Below, piece after piece: positions 35,541-44,862 of a stretch of 52,925 bases of DNA (position 1 is the first letter of the stretch; each line of letters opens with the position of its first letter). The DNA lies in assembly GCA_020436935.1 (NCBI GenBank), contig JAGQWX010000033.1, forward strand, positions 1-52,925, given 5' to 3'. The notes beneath the pieces were generated by a model. The model saw only the letters and a program-made list of their open reading frames with translations, made no database searches and was not told the origin of the DNA. Made by a program: the position numbers and the translations under genes. The stretch comes from Saprospiraceae bacterium. GTDB taxonomy: Bacteria; Bacteroidota; Bacteroidia; Chitinophagales; Saprospiraceae.

Positions 35541-38489
35541 TTAAAATTTTTTACCTTTTTCTAATTCATCTAACCGAAGCAAAATAATGTCTAGAGATTT
35601 CTTGAGTTTTTCATTTTCCAGCTTCAATTCATTATTCTGTTCGTCAAGTTCCTGAACAGCTTTAACTAAAGGGACAACAAAAGTAGAATATGAAAGTCTA
35701 TATAAGCCATCTCTTTCTTTTGGCTTATGAACAGCTTGAAATTTTACACCCAAATCATTTGCAGCTTGCTCAACTTCTTGAGCAATGAAACCATACTCTA
35801 CTCCTAAAGATTTTTGATTTCTGGAATCAAGAAGTGATCTATCAGTAGCTGAAATATCAGAATCTTCATTTAATAAGGAAGAGATTTTTTGATAGTCGAT
35901 ATTATAACTTACCGGTCTAAGTTTTTTGATAAACGGCAAACCACTAACATTCTCTAATACATTGTTTTTAATCCTTATATCAGAACAGACAGAAAAATCT
36001 ACATAGCCACAAATTTCCTGAGTTGAAGTATTTCCAATTATAACTTGATTACTTGATGTTGGTCTTGCTGTATGTCCAATTGCAATTGAATTTGAAATAT
36101 TACTAAATGAAGAAGTTGCACCTGCATCAAACCCGATAGCTACATTATAGTCTCCAGATTGCATTTGATATCCTGCATTCCTACCAACAAAGGTATTTCC
36201 GCCTCCTGTAGTTTGGTTTATACCACACTGGTCCCCCAAATATGTGTTGCTACTTCCAGTACTAAGGTTACCTGCTGCTCTTCCGAGCCCAACATTAAAT
36301 ACACCATTGTTATTTGCTAAACATCCATTTCCAATACCAACACTCCTCCATACCGAGGTTGAATTTCCAAAAACCCCTACTCCAATACCTAAATTCTCAC
36401 TATTATTAACGTTTTGTCCAGCATTTTGTCCGATGAAAGTATTGTTAGATGAATTCGAAACTAAATTTCCAGCATTTTTTCCAATAAAAGTAGAATTAAC
36501 TGAAGTAGATAATAGATTCAGGCCAGCATTTCCGCCAAAAATTGTATTAGAAGAATTTTTAATATCAAAAATTACATTGTTATTTTGTCTCCTTATTTCT
36601 AAGCCCAGCATCCCGGACAACCCAACATTGATTTTATCCAAATCTGGTGTGCTCTCAACATTTATATAGGTATCTTGATCAGAGTCTTCAATCAAATTAC
36701 TTAAGCCTAATGGTAATAATATTGTATTTGAACCTGACAAAGTAAGATTAGAACCTAAAATTGAAAGACTTTGTATTTCATTTAAGGGGTCTGAATCTGC
36801 ATCATTAATCGAAAGTGCATCCACATACGCTTTGTTCACGGCATCAGAGGCATTAATAGGTGCAGGCAGATTAATAATTTTGTTACCATTCAAATCTAAA
36901 TTTTGATTTGCAAAATGGTTACCTAGATCATCTCCACCGGCAGGTAAGATAACCGTTCCTCCATTTTCTGAAAGTGACAGCTCTAACCCATTTAAAGATA
37001 TCAATTGTAATTCATTTAATGGATCTGAATCAGCGTCATCAACATTTAATGATGACACCGGAATACTACTTACTAACCCATCAGAATTATGCGTTAATAT
37101 TGAATAATTGCCTATTGCCGGAACTGTATTAGTTATTTTCACCTTTCCTATCATTTCTATACATGGGATTTCAGAAATACTGTCATTGTTACAGAACCCT
37201 GAACCATCTGATGTAGTAGCAAAAACCTCAGCACCATAGTTTTCTACAAATAATGCTATAAAATAAATTTCATTGTTATAATAAGTTAGATTAGACAATG
37301 TGTTTTCAAAACCCACAAGACAAGTAATAGTATCTATTGAAGTACCGTCACATGCAAATAATTGAAAAAATCCTGTTGAGTTATCCAAACCAACATAATG
37401 AATTTTTCCATTTCTTAGTATAGCATTTCTTTCAAAATAGGGTAACGTAAAACAGCTACTATTGTCAATAGAATAAGGAGCAGGACCATTTATTCTTTGA
37501 TTTTCAAAATATAATACATTAGAAATAATTTTTAATGGGTCATCATATGAGCCACCAAAACTTCCACTTATAGGAGAATTTATTACCTCGTGAATGGATC
37601 CATTTGAATCAAAAAAATGCAAAGTTGCATTGTATGGATTTGAAACCCCAGCAATGAAGAATATTTTATTATCGTAATTAATAAAGTGCCTTGGAAAAGA
37701 AAACGTGCTATTTGTGTTTAAACTATTTATATTATATGTTGGAGAAACAGAAGAGAAATCAACTATAACCAATTCATTAGGAATAGAATAACTATTTGAG
37801 GAAGAATATAATACATAATTGTCGAGAACACCAAGGTTATAATCCACGCCGCCCAAATCAGATGGAACTGGACATACCAAGGTTATAGAATTATTCTGAA
37901 TACTATAACTGTATAAACCATCAAATCCATGAAAGACCAAATTATTGTTAACGACTCTTATAGATTTCTCAGAATAAGGCTGTTCCACATTACCTATATT
38001 TCTATTAATAAATCCATTTGGTAATGTAGCAAGGTTGACGACACTACTTATCCCATCATAACTATACAAAGTATTTCCGCCAACAAAGTAAATATACCCG
38101 TTGTATTCTATGAACTCGACAGGATCATAAGCTAGGTTCCCTACCATGACTGGTGTTGAAGAATTAGGAGAAAGCTCATATAAATATCTTCCAGAGCTCG
38201 TCTCTCCAGAGAAATAAAGTTTTCCGTTTAAAATAGTAAGCTCCCTAGGATCAAAATTTCCAGTAGGGACGCTTAATTCATTCGTTTGATTATTTAAAGA
38301 ATTATATTCATAAATTGATCTCTCTGAATTCTCAGCTGCTGTAAAAAATAGTCTATTATCAAATACTAATAACTCCTGGGGGTCTGAATTAGAAGCTCCA
38401 GGATTTAAATCATCCGATATTGATATCTGACTATTACCGATAAATGGCAAAACAATGACCATTAATGACAAAACCCATTTTACTTTCAT
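35541..38489 (-). CDS. Surface protein with YadA-like head repeats and S74 intramolecular chaperone domain
   Basis: 982 residues with a signal peptide (MKVKWVLSLMVIVLPFIGNS). Residues 25-430 form a beta-rich, propeller-like region of ELWxxDGT-type phrases (for example LYSYDGIS, LFACDGTS). A collagen-free linker follows, then YadA-like head repeats (about 630-815: NNTFIGQNAG, NTFVGRNAG, YNVAIGFDAG). The C-terminal S74 domain (about 830-982) starts with CSDIRIKNN, the self-cleavage site with its Ser-Asp pair, and ends in a coiled coil. S74 domains assemble trimeric fibres and then cut themselves off. It is probably an adhesin or fibre; there are no phage genes around it. Confidence 0.83.
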   Translation of the reverse strand: MKVKWVLSLMVIVLPFIGNSQISISDDLNPGASNSDPQELLVFDNRLFFTAAENSERSIYEYNSLNNQTNELSVPTGNFDPRELTILNGKLYFSGETSSGRYLYELSPNSSTPVMVGNLAYDPVEFIEYNGYIYFVGGNTLYSYDGISSVVNLATLPNGFINRNIGNVEQPYSEKSIRVVNNNLVFHGFDGLYSYSIQNNSITLVCPVPSDLGGVDYNLGVLDNYVLYSSSNSYSIPNELVIVDFSSVSPTYNINSLNTNSTFSFPRHFINYDNKIFFIAGVSNPYNATLHFFDSNGSIHEVINSPISGSFGGSYDDPLKIISNVLYFENQRINGPAPYSIDNSSCFTLPYFERNAILRNGKIHYVGLDNSTGFFQLFACDGTSIDTITCLVGFENTLSNLTYYNNEIYFIALFVENYGAEVFATTSDGSGFCNNDSISEIPCIEMIGKVKITNTVPAIGNYSILTHNSDGLVSSIPVSSLNVDDADSDPLNELQLISLNGLELSLSENGGTVILPAGGDDLGNHFANQNLDLNGNKIINLPAPINASDAVNKAYVDALSINDADSDPLNEIQSLSILGSNLTLSGSNTILLPLGLSNLIEDSDQDTYINVESTPDLDKINVGLSGMLGLEIRRQNNNVIFDIKNSSNTIFGGNAGLNLLSTSVNSTFIGKNAGNLVSNSSNNTFIGQNAGQNVNNSENLGIGVGVFGNSTSVWRSVGIGNGCLANNNGVFNVGLGRAAGNLSTGSSNTYLGDQCGINQTTGGGNTFVGRNAGYQMQSGDYNVAIGFDAGATSSFSNISNSIAIGHTARPTSSNQVIIGNTSTQEICGYVDFSVCSDIRIKNNVLENVSGLPFIKKLRPVSYNIDYQKISSLLNEDSDISATDRSLLDSRNQKSLGVEYGFIAQEVEQAANDLGVKFQAVHKPKERDGLYRLSYSTFVVPLVKAVQELDEQNNELKLENEKLKKSLDIILLRLDELEKGKKF

Positions 38490-39065
38490 TTTTATTCTTT
38501 TAGAATGATATAAATTTTTTAGTCAACACTTTTATAAATATTTCAACATAAAACCGCATGGGTTAAACCATAATTGATTTAATATTTTCGTTAGTTCAAA
38601 TTTCATAAATAAATTATCGAAGAAATAGAAAGCTTAAAAACTGGTAGAATGGATTTGATAATCGGTTGATTTATTCAGTATTTGGTTTTTGTGTTGAGTG
38701 TGGTGCTGAATGTTTAGGGAATAGAATGATATAGCTTTATTACCTATCTCAAATTCGTGTAATAGCTTATTTTCTTATAATTATACACAAGTCTAATTCA
38801 ACGAAGAATTAAAAGAGATCACTACACAATTAAGCTATGAATTAAAATGGAGGATCATGATAAAAAGATGGAAATCTAACCTTGTGGATCAGCATTCAAT
38901 CAAAACTGAAATTCTTGAGTTGTAAATAAAAGCTTTTAGAAAAATTCGAAATTTAAAAATCGTTATTACGTCCTATCACCAACAATCCTTTAAATTTGCG
39001 TAATGCATTTTTTTAAAGCCAGCGTTTAAAAATAGTGTTAAACTAATACACTTTTGATTTTGAAC
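38490..39065. other. AT-rich intergenic region without recognisable content
   Basis: These 576 bases separate two minus-strand genes. I find no ORF above 60 codons, no RNA gene, no repeat array and no convincing hairpin terminator. It must contain the promoter of the S74 protein gene, which I cannot pinpoint. Confidence 0.6.
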
Positions 39066-41930
39066 CTACCTCGGTATAGTCACCGTCACAGTAGTTCCAT
39101 TTTGATTGCTATCGATAGCAATGTCGTATTGGTGGCCCGCTCCCTGGTAAATGTGCGCAAGCCTGTTTTGGGTAATGCTGACGCCCAATGAACGGTGGGC
39201 TTTATTGATTTTGTCAGGCAGGATGCCCCCTCCATTGTCTTTGATACTGATCAGGATATTTTCAGCATTGGCATCAAAGTTTATATTGATTTTACCTCCT
39301 GCGTTTTTTCGGCCCTTCATGCCGTGAATGATGGCATTTTCCACAAAAGGTTGAATGAGCATGGGTGGAATGTGGCTTTTAAGCAGGTCATGGTCAGAAG
39401 AAGCAGTAACTGCGTATTCAAATTTACCATCGAAGCGCAATGATTCCAGTTCGCAATAGGCTTCCAGCATTGCCATTTCATTTTCAATGGTGATGGTATC
39501 TTCGGTAGAAGCCAGCAAGTATTGTCTGATCAGTTTTGCGAATTTGCTCAGGTATTCCATGGCTGCCTCCTTTTGATTTTTCATGATGAAGCCCTGAATT
39601 GAATTCAAACAATTGAAAATAAAATGGGGATTCATTTGAGCTTGCAAGGCAGATTTCTGGAGTCGGTTGATTTCATTTTCGATTTCATGGGCTTTTTTCA
39701 ATCGGCTTATCCTACTGCGATAAATCAAATAAGCGGATGAAATGAAAAGCAAGGCCAGTAAAGCTTTAAACCAAATGGTGTCGTACCAGGGAGGATTGAT
39801 TTTAAATTGGATGGTTTTAATGGCTGTTAAATCTCCCGAAGGTTTAATGCCTTGTATGGAAAGGATGTACTTGTCAGGAAGCAATGAAAAAGGATACTCT
39901 ATTTCTTTGCCATTTTCTACCAATTCCCATTCCGTCATGATGGGATCAATTTTGTATTTTACTTTTCCCAATTCAGCCCGATCCCAGTGGTTTACGTAGG
40001 CCCTCCATTTTATGGTATTCTGATCGTGATTCAATTGAATATTCTTGTTTTCTTCCGAATCAAGTTTCCATTTAATTCCCTTGACCATGAAATAGTCTAT
40101 GACCAAATCATGAGAAGTGTCCGCAGAGAATGCATCACTTATGGAATAACTAGATAAATAATCTGTTGCTATAAAAATGCTGTCATTATCGATGGTAAAT
40201 GCTGGGCGGGATTCAAATGTTTTTTTAGTAAAAAACCGGATTTTACCGTTGGTTTTATCATATGAGCCGAGCCTGTTTTCGGTATTGAAATATACGTGGT
40301 TTTTGTCCTGCTCCAGATGGTAAACACTTTGACCGGATATTAGCTCATTACTTTTGGAAAGATTAATTATTTGATACAAACTATCAACCTTGACCAGTCC
40401 ATCATTGGTAGCCGCAAAATGTTGCTTCTTTTTCTCATCATAAATAGCAGCATTTACAAAGGAACCAAGATCAATGGATGTGTCTTTTGATTGTTGAATT
40501 ATCAATAATTTAGATGAAGACGCACTGAATGTTTTGACGTCAGAGCTCAGATGGCCAATGAATTGGAAATCATAATAGCCTATTTTGGAATTGGGTAAAG
40601 ATGCAAAAGTTTTTTTATCATAAGCCAACAATTGAAAATCAGAATTTATAAACAAATGGTCACCCATAAACTTAAAACTATGAATTTGACCAATTGAGAG
40701 TAACTCTTGAGTTTTTACACTGTTATTTTTAACGTTAAATAAATAACAGTGATATCTCCCACAGAAAAACACCCGATTGCTATCTAAAATTTCAGCATTA
40801 ATGATTATGTCTTCGAGTAAAAATTTACTAGGAAAACGAATGGATTTTACTACATTATCTTTTATAATTTTGATTTCGTTGTCTCTATCAAGCAAAATGA
40901 CAATGTTGGTCCCTTTTTTAACTACATTCCATCTATTTTTTGAACTTATGGTTTTGTAATCTCCAATATATTTTCCAAAATCAATTTTTTGAATTCCTTT
41001 ACCATGAATGGAAATAATTGCCTCTTGATTTTGAGAAATGAAAACATCGTATGCCTTTTCACTATTTAAATCAATGGAGTTGGTAAATCTTCTCAATCGT
41101 GTATCAAAAATCTTTACACCATTTTGATCCCCATAAAGGAATATAAACTGTTTAAAGTTTGATGAATAATAATTTGTTATTTTACTATGAACTCCCCAAG
41201 GAAATAAAAGTATAGGACATGAGTTTTTGACATCAAAAAGTGCCAATCCAAAGTTTGTAATCAACCACAATTCTTCTTCGATTTCGAAAGCATTGAATAC
41301 TCTTACATTTTCATCAGACAAAGTACATTCTTTTAAATTGAAATATTTATTTGTACAAATGCCGTTTGTTGATTTTGACCAGATCTCGAATCCAGGAGCA
41401 TTAGACCAAGGAGAAGCTACAATTTTATCCTTGAAATTAAGAAAGTAATTCCCTTTTGTAACACCATGATTTTTTATGATCTTTTGCTTTTCAACATCAA
41501 AGGAAAGCAGTAAACTGTCAGCCCTCAACCAAATGGTTTTTCCATCTGCATCGATATGGAAAACGCGGTATTCTTTTTTGAGAATCTTATCTTCTAAGCT
41601 TAACTTGAAGCAGTTGAATCGATCATCTTTTTTGTCATAATAACAGAGATATTCATAGGTTGAAGTCCAATACCTTTCTAAATTATCTTCAAAAAGTGGG
41701 CTTTGTATAGCAGTCCCTTTTAAACCGGACGTAGAATCATTAAGAGCGTAGTATTTGATATTTTTTCCATTGTACCGGTTAAACCCATTGGTGACGGATG
41801 CGATCCATAACTCATTATTTATTTCGGTGAATAAGGTATTGTATTCCTTTGATAGTAAATTGAGTCCATCTTGTGCTTTAAGACACAATTGAATCATCAG
41901 GAATATTGAAAATAAAATTATTTTGTACAA
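39066..41930 (-). CDS. LytS-type sensor histidine kinase with Reg_prop/Y_Y_Y sensor
   Basis: 954 residues. A signal peptide (start codon TTG) leads into a periplasmic two-component-regulator propeller (about 25-610) and a Y_Y_Y domain (about 630-715). One membrane helix (about 718-742, LLALLFISSAYLIY) joins it to the cytoplasmic kinase: the phospho-accepting histidine is in QAQMNPHFIFNCLNSIQ (about 768), the ATP-binding N box is FVENAIIHG and the G box is DNGGGI. It phosphorylates the LytTR regulator encoded two genes upstream in the same operon. The gene starts 6 bp after the CxxC lipoprotein gene. The ligand is unknown. Confidence 0.9.
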   Translation of the reverse strand: MYKIILFSIFLMIQLCLKAQDGLNLLSKEYNTLFTEINNELWIASVTNGFNRYNGKNIKYYALNDSTSGLKGTAIQSPLFEDNLERYWTSTYEYLCYYDKKDDRFNCFKLSLEDKILKKEYRVFHIDADGKTIWLRADSLLLSFDVEKQKIIKNHGVTKGNYFLNFKDKIVASPWSNAPGFEIWSKSTNGICTNKYFNLKECTLSDENVRVFNAFEIEEELWLITNFGLALFDVKNSCPILLFPWGVHSKITNYYSSNFKQFIFLYGDQNGVKIFDTRLRRFTNSIDLNSEKAYDVFISQNQEAIISIHGKGIQKIDFGKYIGDYKTISSKNRWNVVKKGTNIVILLDRDNEIKIIKDNVVKSIRFPSKFLLEDIIINAEILDSNRVFFCGRYHCYLFNVKNNSVKTQELLSIGQIHSFKFMGDHLFINSDFQLLAYDKKTFASLPNSKIGYYDFQFIGHLSSDVKTFSASSSKLLIIQQSKDTSIDLGSFVNAAIYDEKKKQHFAATNDGLVKVDSLYQIINLSKSNELISGQSVYHLEQDKNHVYFNTENRLGSYDKTNGKIRFFTKKTFESRPAFTIDNDSIFIATDYLSSYSISDAFSADTSHDLVIDYFMVKGIKWKLDSEENKNIQLNHDQNTIKWRAYVNHWDRAELGKVKYKIDPIMTEWELVENGKEIEYPFSLLPDKYILSIQGIKPSGDLTAIKTIQFKINPPWYDTIWFKALLALLFISSAYLIYRSRISRLKKAHEIENEINRLQKSALQAQMNPHFIFNCLNSIQGFIMKNQKEAAMEYLSKFAKLIRQYLLASTEDTITIENEMAMLEAYCELESLRFDGKFEYAVTASSDHDLLKSHIPPMLIQPFVENAIIHGMKGRKNAGGKININFDANAENILISIKDNGGGILPDKINKAHRSLGVSITQNRLAHIYQGAGHQYDIAIDSNQNGTTVTVTIPR

Positions 41931-41936
41931 AGCGGG

Positions 41937-42827
41937 TTAATCTGGCATATTCCACATAGGTGGACATGGGTTAGCAATAGCTCCGGTGGGGTAAGCTGGG
42001 TTATAATCTTGTTGTCTAAGTAGGCGTCTGTGAGTAGACCTCCTGGAACCTGTGTTGGACTCAATGTAGTCATTGTATCCTACGAATTTATAAGAGAAAT
42101 ATTCTTTGCTACAACTTTTATATATCTTATCTCGACTTTCTTCGGTCTTGGCTTCCAAATTGTTGGTAACAATTAAAGCCCCACCTATCCCAACATAATC
42201 AGAGCTTTTTGCGATGAGTAATAATTCATGCCTTGAAATAAATGCTTTTTTGAATGTATCACGAATAGCTATATTATTAAACATAAATTCATTGTGATTA
42301 AAACCATCTGAGCGCAAGACCATTACGTCCTTGAAATTATGATCTCCTGGTGGTAAAGAGTCAGATGTTATTGACATGAAGGAACCGCCTAAAATAATAG
42401 GACTACCAACCAATTCCCTAGTGCTTGAATCATTTTCAATTAACCATACTGGATAAAACTCAAACCTGTTTCCTGGAGTATCTAAATTCGCAATTTGTGG
42501 TTGAATATAATAGCCAGATAAAATTACTCTTAGGCTGATAATAGAATCCAAATTGCAGCTATCATTAAATTCAGAATTGGTTTCAATTATTATTTCCGGA
42601 TTATATTGTATATACAATAGGTTAGAGCAAATGGTATCTTTCGAAAAGAAAACAGTTGTGGATGATTCCTCACATCTTTTATTATGGCAAAGTTCACAAT
42701 TATCACATTCATCACACTTCTTACAATTAACACAATTGTCGCAATTATTAAATTTCTCGCAAAATTCTTTTAAGATTCCACAACTAGTAAAAAACAATGT
42801 CAACACAAATAAATAAACCAGTTTCAT
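41937..42827 (-). CDS. Lipoprotein with a ladder of CxxC motifs, in a two-component operon
   Basis: 296 residues; the lipobox is FFTSCG with the lipid cysteine at 16. Directly after it, residues 23-52 hold nine closely spaced cysteines, mostly as C-x2-C (for example NCDNCVNCKKC, then CDNCELC). Such a ladder could bind metal ions or form redox-active disulfides. The remainder is beta-rich without a recognised family. It is encoded between the LytTR regulator and its sensor kinase, with 6 bp to the kinase gene, so it may present the signal to the propeller sensor. No related named protein is known to me. Confidence 0.68.
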   Translation of the reverse strand: MKLVYLFVLTLFFTSCGILKEFCEKFNNCDNCVNCKKCDECDNCELCHNKRCEESSTTVFFSKDTICSNLLYIQYNPEIIIETNSEFNDSCNLDSIISLRVILSGYYIQPQIANLDTPGNRFEFYPVWLIENDSSTRELVGSPIILGGSFMSITSDSLPPGDHNFKDVMVLRSDGFNHNEFMFNNIAIRDTFKKAFISRHELLLIAKSSDYVGIGGALIVTNNLEAKTEESRDKIYKSCSKEYFSYKFVGYNDYIESNTGSRRSTHRRLLRQQDYNPAYPTGAIANPCPPMWNMPD

Positions 42828-42909
42828 ATTTTTTCTTATAAAAGTATTCCACTAAATAATTGACAATTGTCGTCATGATTATTCGGAAAAACCTGACTTA
42901 TATCCGGTA

Positions 42910-43659
42910 TCATCCACTTATTTTTAGGCGGTCCAGAAACTCCTGCTTTTTCCTTCTGCTGATGGGAATTTGTTTGCCATTCTCCATCAACAGTACACCT
43001 CCATCGTCTCTAAGATACTTTTTTACCCGGTTGATGTTGACCAGGTGGCTGGCATGAACGCGGATGAAGTCTTCAGGATCGAGCATGCTTTCGATATCTC
43101 CTAAAGTCTTGCTCACCATGACGTAACTCTGGTCTTTAAGAAATATAGTACAATAAGCTCCGTCGGCTGTGCAGTAGATGATGTCTGCCGGGTGAACGAG
43201 ACTGATGCCTTCTGATGTTGAAAGACTGATTCTTGACCCACCGGTATCGTGTTTGTCCAACAGCAATTTTTTAAGCGCTGCAACTGAGAGTTTTTCCTGT
43301 CGACTCATCACCTTGTGAACAGCCTGTATGACGTCTTTGGGGCTGTAGGGCTTGAGCAGGTAGTCGACTGCCTCCACCTTAAATGCCTGCATGGCATAGG
43401 AATCGTATGCCGTTGTGAATACAATGTAAAAGTTGCGCTCCGGAAGTATGTTCAATAATTCAAAAGCATTGCCATCTTCAAGTTCGATGTCCAGAAATAT
43501 GAGTTCGACATCATTATTTTGCAGAAAATCGTATGCAGATTTGACGGAATCGGCCATTCCGATCAATCTGATTTGCGGGCAATATTCATGAATGATGGAA
43601 GACAATAAGTCCTGAGAATGGACTTCGTCCTCTATCAGCAGGCAGGAGATTGAGTGCAT
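42910..43659 (-). CDS. LytTR-family response regulator
   Basis: 249 residues from ATG 43659; an upstream frame to 43701 adds 14 residues outside the receiver fold. The receiver domain (1-115) has the acidic pocket LLIEDE, phospho-acceptor aspartate in LIFLDIELEDG and the lysine in YLLKPYSP. The LytTR DNA-binding domain (about 145-245) shows FIRVHASHLVNINRVKKY and ISRRKKQEFLDRL. It is the partner of the LytS-type kinase in the same operon. Its targets are not visible. Confidence 0.92.
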   Translation of the reverse strand: MHSISCLLIEDEVHSQDLLSSIIHEYCPQIRLIGMADSVKSAYDFLQNNDVELIFLDIELEDGNAFELLNILPERNFYIVFTTAYDSYAMQAFKVEAVDYLLKPYSPKDVIQAVHKVMSRQEKLSVAALKKLLLDKHDTGGSRISLSTSEGISLVHPADIIYCTADGAYCTIFLKDQSYVMVSKTLGDIESMLDPEDFIRVHASHLVNINRVKKYLRDDGGVLLMENGKQIPISRRKKQEFLDRLKISG

Positions 43660-43764
43660 TGGTATTATTCCGTTTTGAAGAACAAATGAAATATACACCA
43701 ATATTTTATATACCTTGATAAAGAATGGACAAAAATTTTACTACTTCTAAGATTTCAAAAACTT

Positions 43765-44862
43765 TTATATTCTCGCCGCATCCACGACCACATATGGCCC
43801 CCGAAAATCCTGAGGCAGCTCCGGGCTGAAATTAACCAGATAGACAAACCCTTTTTTCTGTATGGCCCAAGGTTTTGCTTTCAGAATTGAATGTAAAGGG
43901 TCTCTTTCGTCTAGGGTGCATAGTAAGTTGGCCGGGTAATTTTGTGTCTTGCAAATGTGGCTGAGCAAGGCACTGAATAAGGGCTCTGACCTGTCTTTGA
44001 TGACAATGTCGTGGAGATAAAGCGTCTTCAATAAACCCCCTCCTTTTGGAAGAATGGGGAGCGGAAGAAACGATAGCAACGGCAAAATGGCTTTTAAGGC
44101 TTTGAGGTAAAATGGATACCTGATGATTCTGGTAGTTTTGATGGCCGATGTATCCCAAAGTGCCATGAATCCCAATATTGTTGAAGGGTCGGACTTTTCA
44201 CTTATGATGAGGTAATTTTGAACACTCAAGCCTTGATTATACGATTGATCATTGGCCGACATAGATTCAAAAGGTGCATATGCCAAATGTTTTTGTTCCT
44301 GCTCTCGCAGATGGTCCATGGCCTCAAGGTCAGACGATTCCGCTCTCCTAATCAAATAATCAGGAGGACTTTTGAATGTGTTTTTGGAAGAAAAAAGAAA
44401 GCTGGTGATGGTAGCTACCTGGTGGTAGAGAGGCAAACCTGTTATATTTTTCTTTGCTTGCTTTTGGATCATTTCAACCATCAGTTGGTTGTCTGCAAAA
44501 ACTACGGTCATTGCTGCGAGGACATTCCAGTTAAGGTTTAAGCTGGCAACAAAGCGCAAGATTCTCAGAAAGAGGCTGCCATTTTGGAAATCGGGATGGA
44601 TGCGGAGATCACAGAGGTAGTGGACATCGGCCATTTTCTCGTTTACAAATGCTGGTCTTGTGCCGATATTGAAAACGCCAACAGCCCCTATTTTTTCATC
44701 TTCACAGACATAGACTTGAGGTTTGCGGGTCTGGATTTTACTACCCGCAATATAGGATGGACTGCGTTCCAGGGCGAGCACAAGGTCTCCTGAAACCGGG
44801 ATGTTGCAGAGTTTGATAAGGGCAGCGTCATCTGTGGTCTGGTATGGGCGGATAGTTATCAA
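43765..44862 (-). CDS. GNAT-type acyltransferase-like protein with tandem domains
   Basis: 365 residues. The N-terminal half (MITIRPYQTTDDAALIKLC, GAVGVFNIG, LCDLRIHPDFQNGSLFLRIL) follows the GNAT order, with the acetyl-CoA loop reduced to FQNGSL. A second, more diverged GNAT-like half starts near residue 168 (YLIRRAESSDLEAMDHL). The start is a TTG that overlaps the stop of the GH3 gene as TTGA, so translation is probably coupled. Last gene of the UnbU/UnbV operon. It may acylate the operon product or be a regulator of it; the substrate is unknown. Confidence 0.75.
   Translation of the reverse strand: MITIRPYQTTDDAALIKLCNIPVSGDLVLALERSPSYIAGSKIQTRKPQVYVCEDEKIGAVGVFNIGTRPAFVNEKMADVHYLCDLRIHPDFQNGSLFLRILRFVASLNLNWNVLAAMTVVFADNQLMVEMIQKQAKKNITGLPLYHQVATITSFLFSSKNTFKSPPDYLIRRAESSDLEAMDHLREQEQKHLAYAPFESMSANDQSYNQGLSVQNYLIISEKSDPSTILGFMALWDTSAIKTTRIIRYPFYLKALKAILPLLSFLPLPILPKGGGLLKTLYLHDIVIKDRSEPLFSALLSHICKTQNYPANLLCTLDERDPLHSILKAKPWAIQKKGFVYLVNFSPELPQDFRGPYVVVDAARI

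Noticed and set aside
35541-38489. Phage tail fibre from a prophage
   Set aside because: The S74 domain also occurs in bacterial surface proteins; this one has a signal peptide and YadA-like repeats, and no phage structural, lysis or integrase genes surround it.
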